Part shown: in pieces, positions 50,713 to 59,425 of the stretch
Layout of the letters: every line of letters starts with the position of its first letter
Position numbering within the stretch: the stretch's first letter is position 1
From: a bacterium
GTDB lineage: Bacteria; Krumholzibacteriota; Krumholzibacteriia; LZORAL124-64-63
Length of the DNA stretch: 64,000 bases
Reading direction: 5' to 3'
Assembly (NCBI GenBank): GCA_024223715.1
Contig: JAAEOA010000427.1
Coordinates: 53,617-117,616, forward strand
The notes under the pieces: generated by a model
Databases searched by the model: none
What the model saw: the letters and a program-made list of their open reading frames with translations, nothing else
What the model was told of the DNA's origin: nothing
Translations under genes and position numbers: made by a program

Positions 50713-52170
50713 TTAACTTTTGGCAACCTCTGCCAGAGTGGCCGCAAAAAGTTTCCAAACCTTCTGAACTGATGAAATTTGAACCTTCTCATCGGGCGAG
50801 TGAGCACCCCGAATATTTGGACCGAAAGAAACAATATCCAGGTCAGGATATTTTTCAGTCAACAGGCCGCATTCCAGTCCAGCGTGAATGGCCAGCAACT
50901 CGGCCTCGGTCTTGAAAGCACTTTTGTATTGCTTGCGGGTCACGGCAAGAAGATTGCTCTTCAGGTTGGGTTTCCAGCCGGGGTAACCTTCAGGTTGCTC
51001 CACTTCAGCATCGGCCAGGATGCCAATGGCTTTGTGCTGGGCCACCAAAGCTTCAAGTGAAGGCATAATGGAAGACCGGCTGCAACAAACCATGCGAACT
51101 TTGGATCCTTTGGTCGCCACAACACCCAGGTTGGTGCTGCTTTCCACCAGACCGGCAATGTCCTGGCTCATGGAAGTAACACCGTTGGGGATGGCCGACA
51201 ACAGACGAAGAGTGTTCACGCTGGAATTCAAGCTGAAACACCGGGGAGCTTTTACAGCACTGGTTTTCCATTCGAAGCCATCGTCAATACCAGCGAGCTC
51301 TTCTACTTTTATACGCTCCAGGAAGGTATCGACAAGTTTTTTAAACCGACGGCCATCGGCTTTGGCAACAACCACTTTGGCTTCAGCTTCGCGGGGAATG
51401 GCGTTGCGCATGCTGCCACCGTTAACTTCAACCAGGCGCAGAGGCATTTCTTCCGAAACGGCCAACAGAACCCGGGTCATGATTTTGATGGCATTGCCAC
51501 GGTTCTCATGAATGTTCAAACCGGAGTGACCACCACGAAGACCACCAATGACAATTTTACGCCCACCGCTTTCTTTGGGCGCACGGGTGGCTTTATTTTT
51601 CAGGGTAAAAACAGAATCACGCCCGCCGGCACAGCCAACAAAAATGGCATCGTCTTCTTCAGAATCCAGATTGATCATTTGGCGGGATTCAAAAAAGCCA
51701 GCCTCCACACCAGCAGCACCAGTAAGGCCGCGCTCTTCATCTACAGTGAGCAGAACTTCCACCGGGCCGTGTACGACTTTTTTGTCGTCAGCCAGAGCCA
51801 GGCCCATTGCTACACCAATGCCATTATCGGCTCCCAGAGTGGTCCCGTCGGCTGTTACCCAGTCACCATTAATCTGAAGTTTCAGAGGATCCGTATCAAA
51901 ATCGTGTTTGGTGGCTGAATTTTTTTCACACACCATATCAACGTGGCCCTGAATGAGGACAGGAGCGGCCTTTTCCATGCCCTTGGTGGCAGGAATTCTG
52001 ATCAGGAGGTTGCCCACCTTGTCGTCCGACCAAGATAAATTGCGTTCATCGGCCCAGGCTTTGAACATTTTCATCACGCCGGTTTCATTTCCGGAACCGT
52101 GAGGAATGTCGCACATTTTTTCGAATATCTGCCATACGGGGGCAGGCTGAAGTTTGTCCAACTTGGCCAT
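50713..52170 (-). CDS. pepD: Aminoacyl-histidine dipeptidase (peptidase D, M20C)
   Basis: Cytosolic zinc dipeptidase that splits X-His and other dipeptides. The 485-residue length and motifs fit PepD: IPHGSGNETGVM, the first zinc site VLIQGHVDMVCEKN, the bridging Asp in TLGADNGIG, the catalytic Glu-Glu in LLTVDEERGLTGA, the further ligands in LDSEEDD, and GAHSPDEKV near the C terminus. AAGGAG precedes the ATG. Together with the exported peptidases it suggests peptide use. It has its own terminator; a 13-mer repeat lies upstream (52261-52299). Confidence 0.95.
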   Translation of the reverse strand: MAKLDKLQPAPVWQIFEKMCDIPHGSGNETGVMKMFKAWADERNLSWSDDKVGNLLIRIPATKGMEKAAPVLIQGHVDMVCEKNSATKHDFDTDPLKLQINGDWVTADGTTLGADNGIGVAMGLALADDKKVVHGPVEVLLTVDEERGLTGAAGVEAGFFESRQMINLDSEEDDAIFVGCAGGRDSVFTLKNKATRAPKESGGRKIVIGGLRGGHSGLNIHENRGNAIKIMTRVLLAVSEEMPLRLVEVNGGSMRNAIPREAEAKVVVAKADGRRFKKLVDTFLERIKVEELAGIDDGFEWKTSAVKAPRCFSLNSSVNTLRLLSAIPNGVTSMSQDIAGLVESSTNLGVVATKGSKVRMVCCSRSSIMPSLEALVAQHKAIGILADAEVEQPEGYPGWKPNLKSNLLAVTRKQYKSAFKTEAELLAIHAGLECGLLTEKYPDLDIVSFGPNIRGAHSPDEKVQISSVQKVWKLFAATLAEVAKS

Positions 52171-52260
52171 GAGAGCTCCTTGTTTTCCGGCTTAAACCGG
52201 ATTCATCCTTAGGGATCGGGTTCAATGACTGAACTGTTTGAATGAGAAGATTATTTGGCT

Positions 52261-52299
52261 GCATGATTTTATTGCATGATTAAACAGCATGATTAAACA
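52261..52299. repeat. Three tandem AT-rich 13-mers
   Basis: GCATGATTTTATT, GCATGATTAAACA and GCATGATTAAACA stand head to tail between the start of pepD (90 bases away) and the end of the propeller gene (21 bases away). The last two are identical. They could be operator repeats for pepD or a decayed iteron. Confidence 0.8.
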
Positions 52300-52320
52300 G
52301 CGTGCCGAAGAGATACAATA

Positions 52321-54123
52321 CTAGAAGCCGTGCCGCAAGACAAGACCCCAATGGCCCGCAGTTACTAAATTTCCACAGGGATCAAGGTCCAGAGTATTCA
52401 ACCGGTCGTGATGTCCGGAATGCATGGAGGTCCATTGGCTACCATCGTAGGATAAAACTGTGCCATTATCCCCTACGGCATAAGTATGGCCCTGGTCATC
52501 GCCGCCTACATTCTTTAGTGAAAAGAGTGTACCACTGTCCTGAACCAGCCAGGGTGTGTCCTCTCCCAATTGACCGCTGTGATTAATAATCAGACCACTT
52601 GACCCTACAGCCACGGTTTGCTGGTCAGCCCGGCACCAAATCCCAGTCAGAGGCAATGAAGTATTGCTTTGCATTTCCTGCCAGATAATGCCATTAAAAT
52701 AAAGAATCGTCCCTCCGGCCCCCACGGCATAAACCTCTTCGGGGCTGCGGCCATGCACTGCCATTAAAGGTCGGTCCGATCCACTGGTCATCGGTTCCCA
52801 ATTCAAACCATCAAAATGGACAATGATTCCGCCGGCCCCCACCGCATAAACATCATCGGAATTGACACCCCAGATGGCTTCCAGGTTTACTTCGCTTTGT
52901 AACCGCCAGGTTTCCCAGGGGCGTCCCCCGCGATACCGGGCAATAACTCCGTCGGTGCCTACAATAAAAAAATCATCATCAGATTCGCCCCAGATACCGG
53001 AATAATCGACACCGTCGAGAGGCGGAGCAATGTTTTGCCAGCCACCGCCATGGGCTTGCAGAACAACACCCTGTTTTCCCACCGCGAAAATTTCACCACA
53101 GGATGGGGTGAAAACATCTTTTATCCAGTGAGTATGCCCCACGCTGATAATTTGCCAGGCCGGATCAGTAACCTGTTGGACAAGACCGTTGTAACCTGTC
53201 ATGAGCAAAGCGCTGTCCTGATTATCCCACATACCGTATAAGTAACGGCCCTCAGCGATAACCCTTGGATTCCAGTCGTCCGGACCGCGAGTCAGGAAGA
53301 TTCCCCCTGAACCAATGGCCACCGGATCGTGTCCGGGTAATCCGCGCACCGACCAAAGTCGTTCTGTGGTACCGCTGTTCTCAGGGTTCCAGGATATACC
53401 GTCGAAATGAGTGATGCTGCCCAGAGAACCAACTGCAAAAATATCGTCAGGTTCAAAACCCCAGATACAGTCAAGAACCTGGTCAATCCCTGAATCCTGC
53501 TCCAGCCATACAGAACCATCAAAATGCATAACTATTCCAGAACTGCCACAGATATAAATGTTGTCTTCGGCAGTACCCCACACACTGTAAAAATTGGTTT
53601 CTACGCCAACATCCAGAGGGCTCCAATTATTTCCGTCGAAATGAACGACGGCACCACTATTACCCACCGCGTAAACATTTTCCCAGTCGGTACCCCAAAT
53701 TCCATTCAAACCACCGGGAGAATAAGTATGCCGGCCAGTCCATTGCTGCCCATCGAACTGGTAACAAACCCCATTTTCACCCACGGCCAGGACATGCTCG
53801 GAGTCGGAACCCCAGACACCATAAAGAGAGGAACTGAAATCGAATTGCCATGATTGCCATTGTCCGTTGGAATAATGCCGAATGCTGCCGTGTTCGCCCA
53901 CTGTGAAATAATTGGCTTCGGTCACACCCCAGACTGAGCGCTGGGTGTATTCAGGTTCCAGGATGACTTCCCAGCTGGGATCGTCCTGAACCACGGTGGG
54001 ATCGTCGTCGCTGCACCCGGATAGGGAGAAGATAGCCATGAGGATCATTAACCAAGCCAAAAAAGTGCGATGGATTCGGATGATCTCTCGGTTTAAGATT
54101 GAAACCGTATTGTTATGACTCAT
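52321..54123 (-). CDS. Lipoprotein with 14 tandem propeller-type repeats
   Basis: A 600-residue exported protein. The start is uncertain: 54123 (ATG) is used, a TTG at 54159 and a later ATG before the hydrophobic stretch are alternatives, and none has a good ribosome site. A lipobox is clear (LMAIFSLSGC). The mature protein is made of about 14 repeats of roughly 40 residues with the pattern VWG, 6-8 residues, VYAVG, xxGxIxHFDGxxW (for example IWGTDWENVYAVGNSGAVVH). This fits two seven-bladed propellers or one large one. Similar repeats occur in photosystem-assembly-like and YCF48-like proteins; the function is unknown. Confidence 0.75.
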   Translation of the reverse strand: MSHNNTVSILNREIIRIHRTFLAWLMILMAIFSLSGCSDDDPTVVQDDPSWEVILEPEYTQRSVWGVTEANYFTVGEHGSIRHYSNGQWQSWQFDFSSSLYGVWGSDSEHVLAVGENGVCYQFDGQQWTGRHTYSPGGLNGIWGTDWENVYAVGNSGAVVHFDGNNWSPLDVGVETNFYSVWGTAEDNIYICGSSGIVMHFDGSVWLEQDSGIDQVLDCIWGFEPDDIFAVGSLGSITHFDGISWNPENSGTTERLWSVRGLPGHDPVAIGSGGIFLTRGPDDWNPRVIAEGRYLYGMWDNQDSALLMTGYNGLVQQVTDPAWQIISVGHTHWIKDVFTPSCGEIFAVGKQGVVLQAHGGGWQNIAPPLDGVDYSGIWGESDDDFFIVGTDGVIARYRGGRPWETWRLQSEVNLEAIWGVNSDDVYAVGAGGIIVHFDGLNWEPMTSGSDRPLMAVHGRSPEEVYAVGAGGTILYFNGIIWQEMQSNTSLPLTGIWCRADQQTVAVGSSGLIINHSGQLGEDTPWLVQDSGTLFSLKNVGGDDQGHTYAVGDNGTVLSYDGSQWTSMHSGHHDRLNTLDLDPCGNLVTAGHWGLVLRHGF

Positions 54124-54202
54124 CAAAGGAGCGATCCTGACATTTTGTCTCCGGGGCAATACAGGGCGGAGCTTTTGTAGTAGGCGAAAAGGAGCAAAAC
54201 CC

Positions 54203-54221
54203 GGCCCGGCAAGACCGGGCC
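54203..54221 (-). terminator. GC-rich hairpin after the M1-type peptidase gene
   Basis: GGCCCGG, a five-base loop and CCGGGCC, about 68 bases after the stop at 54289; the minus-strand flank GGGTTTTG is a short T-run, so it is a moderate terminator. Confidence 0.6.
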
Positions 54222-54288
54222 CGATTCAGACTCCATTGTAACACATTCTATCCTGAAAAGTTGCAATGAATTGCTTAAATTGCCTCAT

Positions 54289-56376
54289 TTAAGGACGTTT
54301 CACTGTCAAAGGAGAGTCGCTGAGAGGCCAATTTCCCTTGGTGGGAGACCCATTTCCTGCGGGAAAAATCAGATAACTGTATTTCCCATAATGTCCCAGA
54401 CGACGAGCATAAGACTCCAGGCGATGCGGGCTGTTGCACAGGATAATCAGATCGGTAATGGTTGAATCGTACGGATTGGTTCCGGTGAAAACCAGATCGT
54501 AGTCTTTCAGGTTGTAACGTTTACCATCCAGGAAAAACGTATTTCCGCTGATCATCAATTCCGAATTCTGATATTTGCCGAGCAACTCGGTGCCGGGGTT
54601 GATCAGAATACTGGAAGTTCCTGAACCCGGTTTGGTATCGGCCGGCAATTCCCCGTTTTCAACAATGGCATACAATGGCTGACTGAGGAACTCGCTGGCA
54701 AATTTATGGGCGGCCTGAACCATCAGGTTGGGCGCATGATCCAGAACAATAGTGGGCCCCATTTCAGCCAATACCTGACTGAGGGTTGGCTCTATTTCAG
54801 CCAGATGCAGCCTGCGGAACAAGTTCGTACCAGGGTCAATGGAAATGCTCCGGACTTTTTCGGCCTTGAGTTCAAATTTCTGGCTCATTTTATTGAAATG
54901 AATAGTTTTTTCCACTGCCCCTTCGGCTGTATCCAGAACCACAGGAACCTGCAGGTCGTACGGAGGGGCCCCCTGTCTCAATTTGAAAGAAACCTTGTCG
55001 CCATCAAACTCCACATCTTCCAAAGCCAGGATAGGCGCTCCGGTTCGGGTCAGCCACTGCTTCTGGAAGTCGCTGAAGTCTTTGCCGGAAGCGGTTTCAA
55101 AAGCAGCAAAAAAATCGCTCCAGTTGGTCTGGGCATATTTGTGCTCTTTAGCCACTGCTTGCAAACCATCCACAAAAGCCTCACGGCCTATTAGATTCTC
55201 CACCATATGGAAGACCATCATGCTTTTGCCATATCCAACCGCCCGGGTGGCTCCGCTGTGGCGACTCATAAATTCCGCCAGGGGGAAGTCATTGCTGCTG
55301 TCTCTGGTGTAAGCAGCGTAATCTTTCAGAGTGGTACGACGATACTGGCGGGCTTCTTCATCACTTTTAAGTTTCTTGTAATGATAGTCAGCACAATAAA
55401 CAGTCAGACCTTCACACCAATTTCCTTCACTAATATCCACAAAAACTGAGTTGCCCCACCAGTTATGGCAGATTTCATGACCAAAGCTTGTGTAGGGAAT
55501 AAAAGGCAGACGCAAAACGGTGCCACCGAGCAGTGTATATGAAGGCATTCCATATCCGGTGGGAAACCAGTTTTCAACTGTGGCAAACTTCTTGTAGGGA
55601 TAAGGACCAATCATTTCTTCGTACATGGCAATGTAGGCTTTGGTGCGCTCCATGTATGTGGCTCGAAGGCGGGCATCGTCTTCCAGGAAAAAAGTCTGAC
55701 TGATGATGCCCTCTTTGACGGGTTCTTCGTGTACAAAATATTTGTTGGCAATTAGGTTCAGACCATCGGACGGATACCGGGCCACCCAGCGGGAATGAAG
55801 CCTGTCACCACGAAGTTCGTGCTCGGTGCGTTCACCCTGGGTTACGGATTCAAATCCAGCAGGCGTATCGATGCTTAAATCGTGGGTAACCATGACATCT
55901 TCAGCCCACGGCAACCATTCAGCCATTCCAGATAGATAAATCCCTTCCTGGCTAATGGTGGCTGTTATTTCATTTCCAATATTCTCTCTGGAAAATGTCA
56001 TTTTTTCCACGGACTCGAAAAAATATCCGGAATACTGTAAATCCAGCTGGCCTCCGGCAGGAGAAAGGCCACAAGCTTCAAGATTAATCATCTGGAACAG
56101 TCCGTCTTCGTCTTCACCTCTGGAAACAGCGACAGTGGGATCGACACTTTTTTTCCCCATGCGGGAAATGCTCACTACGCTGAGTTGGTCGCCCAAACGG
56201 AGCTCTTTGACTCCTTCAGGGATATCCAGGTGATCATTGATGATCACGGTATGAGAATCCACATCAAAAACCAATTGAGCCTGGTGCGACATGATTGAAG
56301 CCTCGGCAAAAGCACTTCCAGTGGCCAAAACCAACAGAGATAAAAAGATAAGACCCGTGGTGACCATAATTTTCAT
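54289..56376 (-). CDS. Exported M1-type zinc aminopeptidase with extra C-terminal domain
   Basis: A 695-residue periplasmic peptidase. After the signal peptide (TTGLIFLSLLVLATGSAFAE) and a beta-rich M1 N-terminal domain, the zinc site HEICH at 300-304 is followed by Glu322 in GNWCEGLTVY, giving an HExxH-x17-E spacing, one shorter than the usual x18, which is seen in a known M1 subgroup with the HNWWG motif. ATVENWFPTGYGMPS replaces the GAMEN exopeptidase motif. Residues about 540-695 form an extra domain with alternating strands and helices (LVFTGTNPYDSTITDLIILC) that may bind substrate. AGGAG precedes the ATG. It trims exogenous peptides. Confidence 0.85.
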   Translation of the reverse strand: MKIMVTTGLIFLSLLVLATGSAFAEASIMSHQAQLVFDVDSHTVIINDHLDIPEGVKELRLGDQLSVVSISRMGKKSVDPTVAVSRGEDEDGLFQMINLEACGLSPAGGQLDLQYSGYFFESVEKMTFSRENIGNEITATISQEGIYLSGMAEWLPWAEDVMVTHDLSIDTPAGFESVTQGERTEHELRGDRLHSRWVARYPSDGLNLIANKYFVHEEPVKEGIISQTFFLEDDARLRATYMERTKAYIAMYEEMIGPYPYKKFATVENWFPTGYGMPSYTLLGGTVLRLPFIPYTSFGHEICHNWWGNSVFVDISEGNWCEGLTVYCADYHYKKLKSDEEARQYRRTTLKDYAAYTRDSSNDFPLAEFMSRHSGATRAVGYGKSMMVFHMVENLIGREAFVDGLQAVAKEHKYAQTNWSDFFAAFETASGKDFSDFQKQWLTRTGAPILALEDVEFDGDKVSFKLRQGAPPYDLQVPVVLDTAEGAVEKTIHFNKMSQKFELKAEKVRSISIDPGTNLFRRLHLAEIEPTLSQVLAEMGPTIVLDHAPNLMVQAAHKFASEFLSQPLYAIVENGELPADTKPGSGTSSILINPGTELLGKYQNSELMISGNTFFLDGKRYNLKDYDLVFTGTNPYDSTITDLIILCNSPHRLESYARRLGHYGKYSYLIFPAGNGSPTKGNWPLSDSPLTVKRP

Positions 56377-56701
56377 AGGAAGTTTCTCCTGGACAGAATT
56401 TCAATACAACTTCTTTTGCGTAGATGATAGTAGAAACGATCCCTGATTGGCAAGTAGATCTACTCTGGTTATTTCGCAAATGCTCCATTATTACCGTTTT
56501 GTTATCTGCTTTATTCTTGTTGCAAACATTTTATAACTCATTATTCTAATTGAGGGTCGCTTCGTTGGTTTTGACGACCCCCTCATTATTCAATTCGTTG
56601 TTCCGGTTTCACCGGTCGCTTCATTTCGTGAATGCATTCAGCCGGTAGTTTGTTACAACTTTTTTCTTTTTTGGGGAACACCAAAGAAAGATAGCCAACA
56701 G
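56377..56701. promoter_or_regulatory. Divergent intergenic region upstream of the second ECF sigma gene
   Basis: About 325 AT-rich bases between the M1-peptidase gene and the ECF sigma gene. A weak sigma-70-like pair (TTGCAA, then TATTCT 16 bases later) lies near 56519-56546. No gene, repeat or strong hairpin was seen. Confidence 0.35.
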
Positions 56702-57301
56702 ATGTTCTTTATGATGACGTTGGATGCACATGCGGGACAGGACTTCATGTCTCGGCTAAAAGCCAGACACGAAGGCACACTCGCTGAGTTAACGAAGGAA
56801 TACCTGCCGCAGATTTACCGCGCCGCCCGGGGCGCAGGTCTCAGTGTGCAGAACGCGGAAGACGCCGCCCAGAATACGTTTGTTACGTTCATGGAAAAAC
56901 TTGACGATTTCGAAGGCCGCTCTCATGTCCGAACCTGGCTGTTTGGAATACTCTATCGTAAGATTTCAGAGAGCAGGCGTGGTGCCCAACGAGACGATGG
57001 TGCTGAAGATATTGACGAAGTCATGGAAAGCCGCTTTAAGACAAATGGTTTCTGGGCCAACCCACCCAGAGAAACTGACGCAGCAGCTTTTGACCGGGAT
57101 ATTCGGACTCACCTTACTGAGTGTCTCGATGGAGTGAACGATGACCAGCGTTTGGCTTTTATAATGCGCGAGGTGAACGATCTGGATAGTGACGAGATCT
57201 GCCAGGTCATGGATGTGAGTCGATCCAATTTGGGTGTTCTGCTCTATCGTGGACGCAACAAACTGCGTGAATGTCTGGAATACAGGAACATCAAGGGGTA
57301 G
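56702..57301 (+). CDS. ECF-type RNA polymerase sigma factor (second)
   Basis: A 199-residue group 4 sigma factor, different from the one at 8972. Region 2 (EDAAQNTFVTFMEKLDDFEG, HVRTWLFGILYRKISESRRG) and region 4 (NDDQRLAFIMREVNDLDSDE, ICQVMDVSRSNLGVLLYRGR) are clear. The start may be ATG 56702 or the internal ATG at 56714; no strong ribosome site is visible. A small zinc-motif protein is encoded three bases downstream, the usual sigma/anti-sigma operon order. Its signal and targets are unknown. Confidence 0.9.
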   Translation: MFFMMTLDAHAGQDFMSRLKARHEGTLAELTKEYLPQIYRAARGAGLSVQNAEDAAQNTFVTFMEKLDDFEGRSHVRTWLFGILYRKISESRRGAQRDDGAEDIDEVMESRFKTNGFWANPPRETDAAAFDRDIRTHLTECLDGVNDDQRLAFIMREVNDLDSDEICQVMDVSRSNLGVLLYRGRNKLRECLEYRNIKG

Positions 57302-57303
57302 GT

Positions 57304-57540
57304 ATGCTGAAGTGCAATCAGGTGACCAAAATTGTGGCCACCGACGATTACAGGGAACTTGGGGTCCTGAAAAAAATGGAATTCAAAATGCACCTGCTTA
57401 TGTGCAAGCACTGCCAACGCTATTTTTCTCAGTTGAAAAGCCTGGGGTTTGAGGCCCGCAGGAATGCTGAAAATCATGAAGCGGGTACCGAGCAGTTGCA
57501 ACGAATGGAGAAGAACATCAGAGAGCAGTTGGATGGGTAG
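57304..57540 (+). CDS. Small zinc-motif anti-sigma protein (putative)
   Basis: A 78-residue protein that begins at ATG 57304, two bases after the sigma-gene stop, with GGGG eight bases upstream. It contains KMHLLMCKHCQRYFSQL, an H-x3-C-x2-C zinc motif typical of ZAS-type anti-sigma factors. No transmembrane helix is present, so it would act in the cytoplasm. The sigma/anti-sigma order supports the function. Confidence 0.75.
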   Translation: MLKCNQVTKIVATDDYRELGVLKKMEFKMHLLMCKHCQRYFSQLKSLGFEARRNAENHEAGTEQLQRMEKNIREQLDG

Positions 57541-57568
57541 TCTTGCTTGAGCTGACCTTCATCTGTTC

Positions 57569-58669
57569 TTATTTTTTGATTTCAATCAACCGATACAATC
57601 CAACACAATTTCCATCCCCATCGGAACGGTCTGCATCTTCAACCCATAACAGTTTGTCTCCCCAAATTTTATAATCCCCTGTTTGGCTTGGCATTGACGA
57701 TATTTTTATTGCGCCCACTGTATTGTCAAATCGATTCAGGACTTCGAATTCCACACTGTCGGCTGTTCGGTTGGACCGCTGGACCCATAGCCTTCCGTTG
57801 GGCCTGGCAAAAACATGTTCGCCGGCCTGCTCCAACAGGAAAGAATCAACTTTATTATGAAGCTCATCAATTTCATCTTGAACTATTTGAGTGTCTCGTT
57901 TTATTCCCTGCCAGCCGCTGCCAATAGTCTTTACATATTCCAACTTTTCATTGAATACCTCGAAAATAGCTTTTCTTGTATCCTTCTGAATAAACACGTA
58001 GCCGTCCTCTGCAAGGCACATTCTGGGAAATGGGCGCCAGACATCTGCAGGAATCCGTCTTCCGGGTTTAGGCTTTTCCATTAAACTTTCTTTGATCAGA
58101 GTACTGCTCAGAAGTACTGCGTCGGCATCCAGAGCCACCAAAGAAATCTGAGAAGCGAAACCAAAGTCAACCTTTTCAACACTGTTCCATATGGCAATAA
58201 AACCACCATTATAAGGTTCAATCTGCTGGCATTGTTTTGTGGCCGGAAACAAAATTGATTTTTTGAACTCGCCAGAATTTGAATAATACAAAACCTTGGA
58301 TTGGGGTGAATAGTCGGCAACTCCAACCAGGCCACTATTTAGAGAAAAAGGTTCACAAGGTCCAAAATGGTCTTCTGGACCAGAACCTTTGCTGCCAACC
58401 GACCAGTGAATCTGGTTGTCAAAAGACAAGGACATTAGCTGGTCGCCAATTCGATCAAAAATGACCAGACCATCATCGGTCACGGATATGGCCCCCATCA
58501 GATTGTCAAAAAACACATCGCCTTTGGATTTATCGAAAAGAGAAAATTCCAAACGTGCGGAACAATCCATTTCATCGATTTCCTGCAACATAAATTCTCG
58601 GATATTGTTGTCACAAATAGCAGCTGAGGGAATGACAAAAATAAGAAAAACCAACAAAATTCGAAACAT
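57569..58669 (-). CDS. Secreted six-bladed beta-propeller protein
   Basis: A 366-residue exported protein with a signal peptide (LLVFLIFVIPSAAICDNNIR). The body resembles bacterial six-bladed propeller (BF3886/NHL-like) proteins, with GVADYSPQSKVLYYSNSGEF and the phrase SVGSKGSGPEDHFGPCEPFS typical of that family. No enzyme motif was seen. Propellers of this group often follow ECF sigma genes; here the sigma gene is on the opposite strand, converging. GAGG precedes the ATG. Confidence 0.75.
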   Translation of the reverse strand: MFRILLVFLIFVIPSAAICDNNIREFMLQEIDEMDCSARLEFSLFDKSKGDVFFDNLMGAISVTDDGLVIFDRIGDQLMSLSFDNQIHWSVGSKGSGPEDHFGPCEPFSLNSGLVGVADYSPQSKVLYYSNSGEFKKSILFPATKQCQQIEPYNGGFIAIWNSVEKVDFGFASQISLVALDADAVLLSSTLIKESLMEKPKPGRRIPADVWRPFPRMCLAEDGYVFIQKDTRKAIFEVFNEKLEYVKTIGSGWQGIKRDTQIVQDEIDELHNKVDSFLLEQAGEHVFARPNGRLWVQRSNRTADSVEFEVLNRFDNTVGAIKISSMPSQTGDYKIWGDKLLWVEDADRSDGDGNCVGLYRLIEIKK

Positions 58670-58698
58670 ATGAAACCTCTTTAGATTATCATAATTGC

Positions 58699-58724
58699 AA
58701 AAAAAAGGGCCCCCGAAGGGACCC
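58699..58724 (-). terminator. UUCG-loop terminator after the lectin gene
   Basis: On the minus strand GGGTCCC, TTCG and GGGGCCC form a stem with one G-T pair and a stable UUCG-type loop, followed by eight T, 23 bases after the stop of the lectin gene. Confidence 0.9.
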
Positions 58725-58746
58725 AGATATCGTATCAGCTCAACTT

Positions 58747-59304
58747 TTACCGGTAAAGCGATTTAACCGCACCCCAGCTTGATTCCTCATTAGCCACAAC
58801 ATCATTGGAATATTCCACAATCATGGGCTTGGGATTCAGGCTGTGATGATCGTTCCACATTCCGCCTCCACCAGGAGTGAACTGCAGATACATTTCGCCA
58901 TATTGCTCGTCCCAGTCATTGGGTTCACCCGGGGCCCAGTTGACCCAATCGAAACCTTCTTCAGTTACCCAATGCCAGTTGGCAGCAGGTTCGCTGTGAT
59001 CGCTGTTCTGGTAGCCACCAATCCAAGGGTCGCCTGCTGGTGGTGGAGCATCGCCTCCAAGAACCATATTATAGACAAAATCGTTTTCAGCCTGGCTGGT
59101 TAAGGTCACCAAATAACCTGGACTGCCAAAGACATTGCGGTTTTCGGCAATAATATGAGCTTCTTCCCAGGTCACTAAGGGCGACAGGTATTCATAATAA
59201 TGGCCATTACCCTCCCATTGAACGACATCAGCAGAGGCGGTCAACGGCACCAGAGCCACCAATAGAAGGGTCAGGGTCATCAAAAGGCTGTATCGGGCAT
59301 TCAT
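58747..59304 (-). CDS. Secreted C-type lectin-domain protein with conserved C-terminal tail
   Basis: A 185-residue exported protein. The start at 59304 follows GGAGGT; the signal peptide is MTLTLLLVALVPLTASA. The mature part is one C-type lectin domain with WEEAHIIAENRNVFGSPGYL, PWIGGYQNSD, the sugar-binding EPNDW motif and MWNDH (WND motif). The last 17 residues, VVANEESSWGAVKSLYR, match those near the end of the beta-helix protein at 23304 and are probably a sorting or anchoring tail. It has its own terminator. Confidence 0.85.
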   Translation of the reverse strand: MNARYSLLMTLTLLLVALVPLTASADVVQWEGNGHYYEYLSPLVTWEEAHIIAENRNVFGSPGYLVTLTSQAENDFVYNMVLGGDAPPPAGDPWIGGYQNSDHSEPAANWHWVTEEGFDWVNWAPGEPNDWDEQYGEMYLQFTPGGGGMWNDHHSLNPKPMIVEYSNDVVANEESSWGAVKSLYR

Positions 59305-59425
59305 ATTTACCTCCAAGGTATTGTCCGGGGAAAAGCCGCCAATTGGCCTGTCCCTCAATTCGACCTACTGGATTATACCAGATTTGATTTGCTTTTTTCA
59401 ACACTTTTTTTACTTTTTGCACTCT

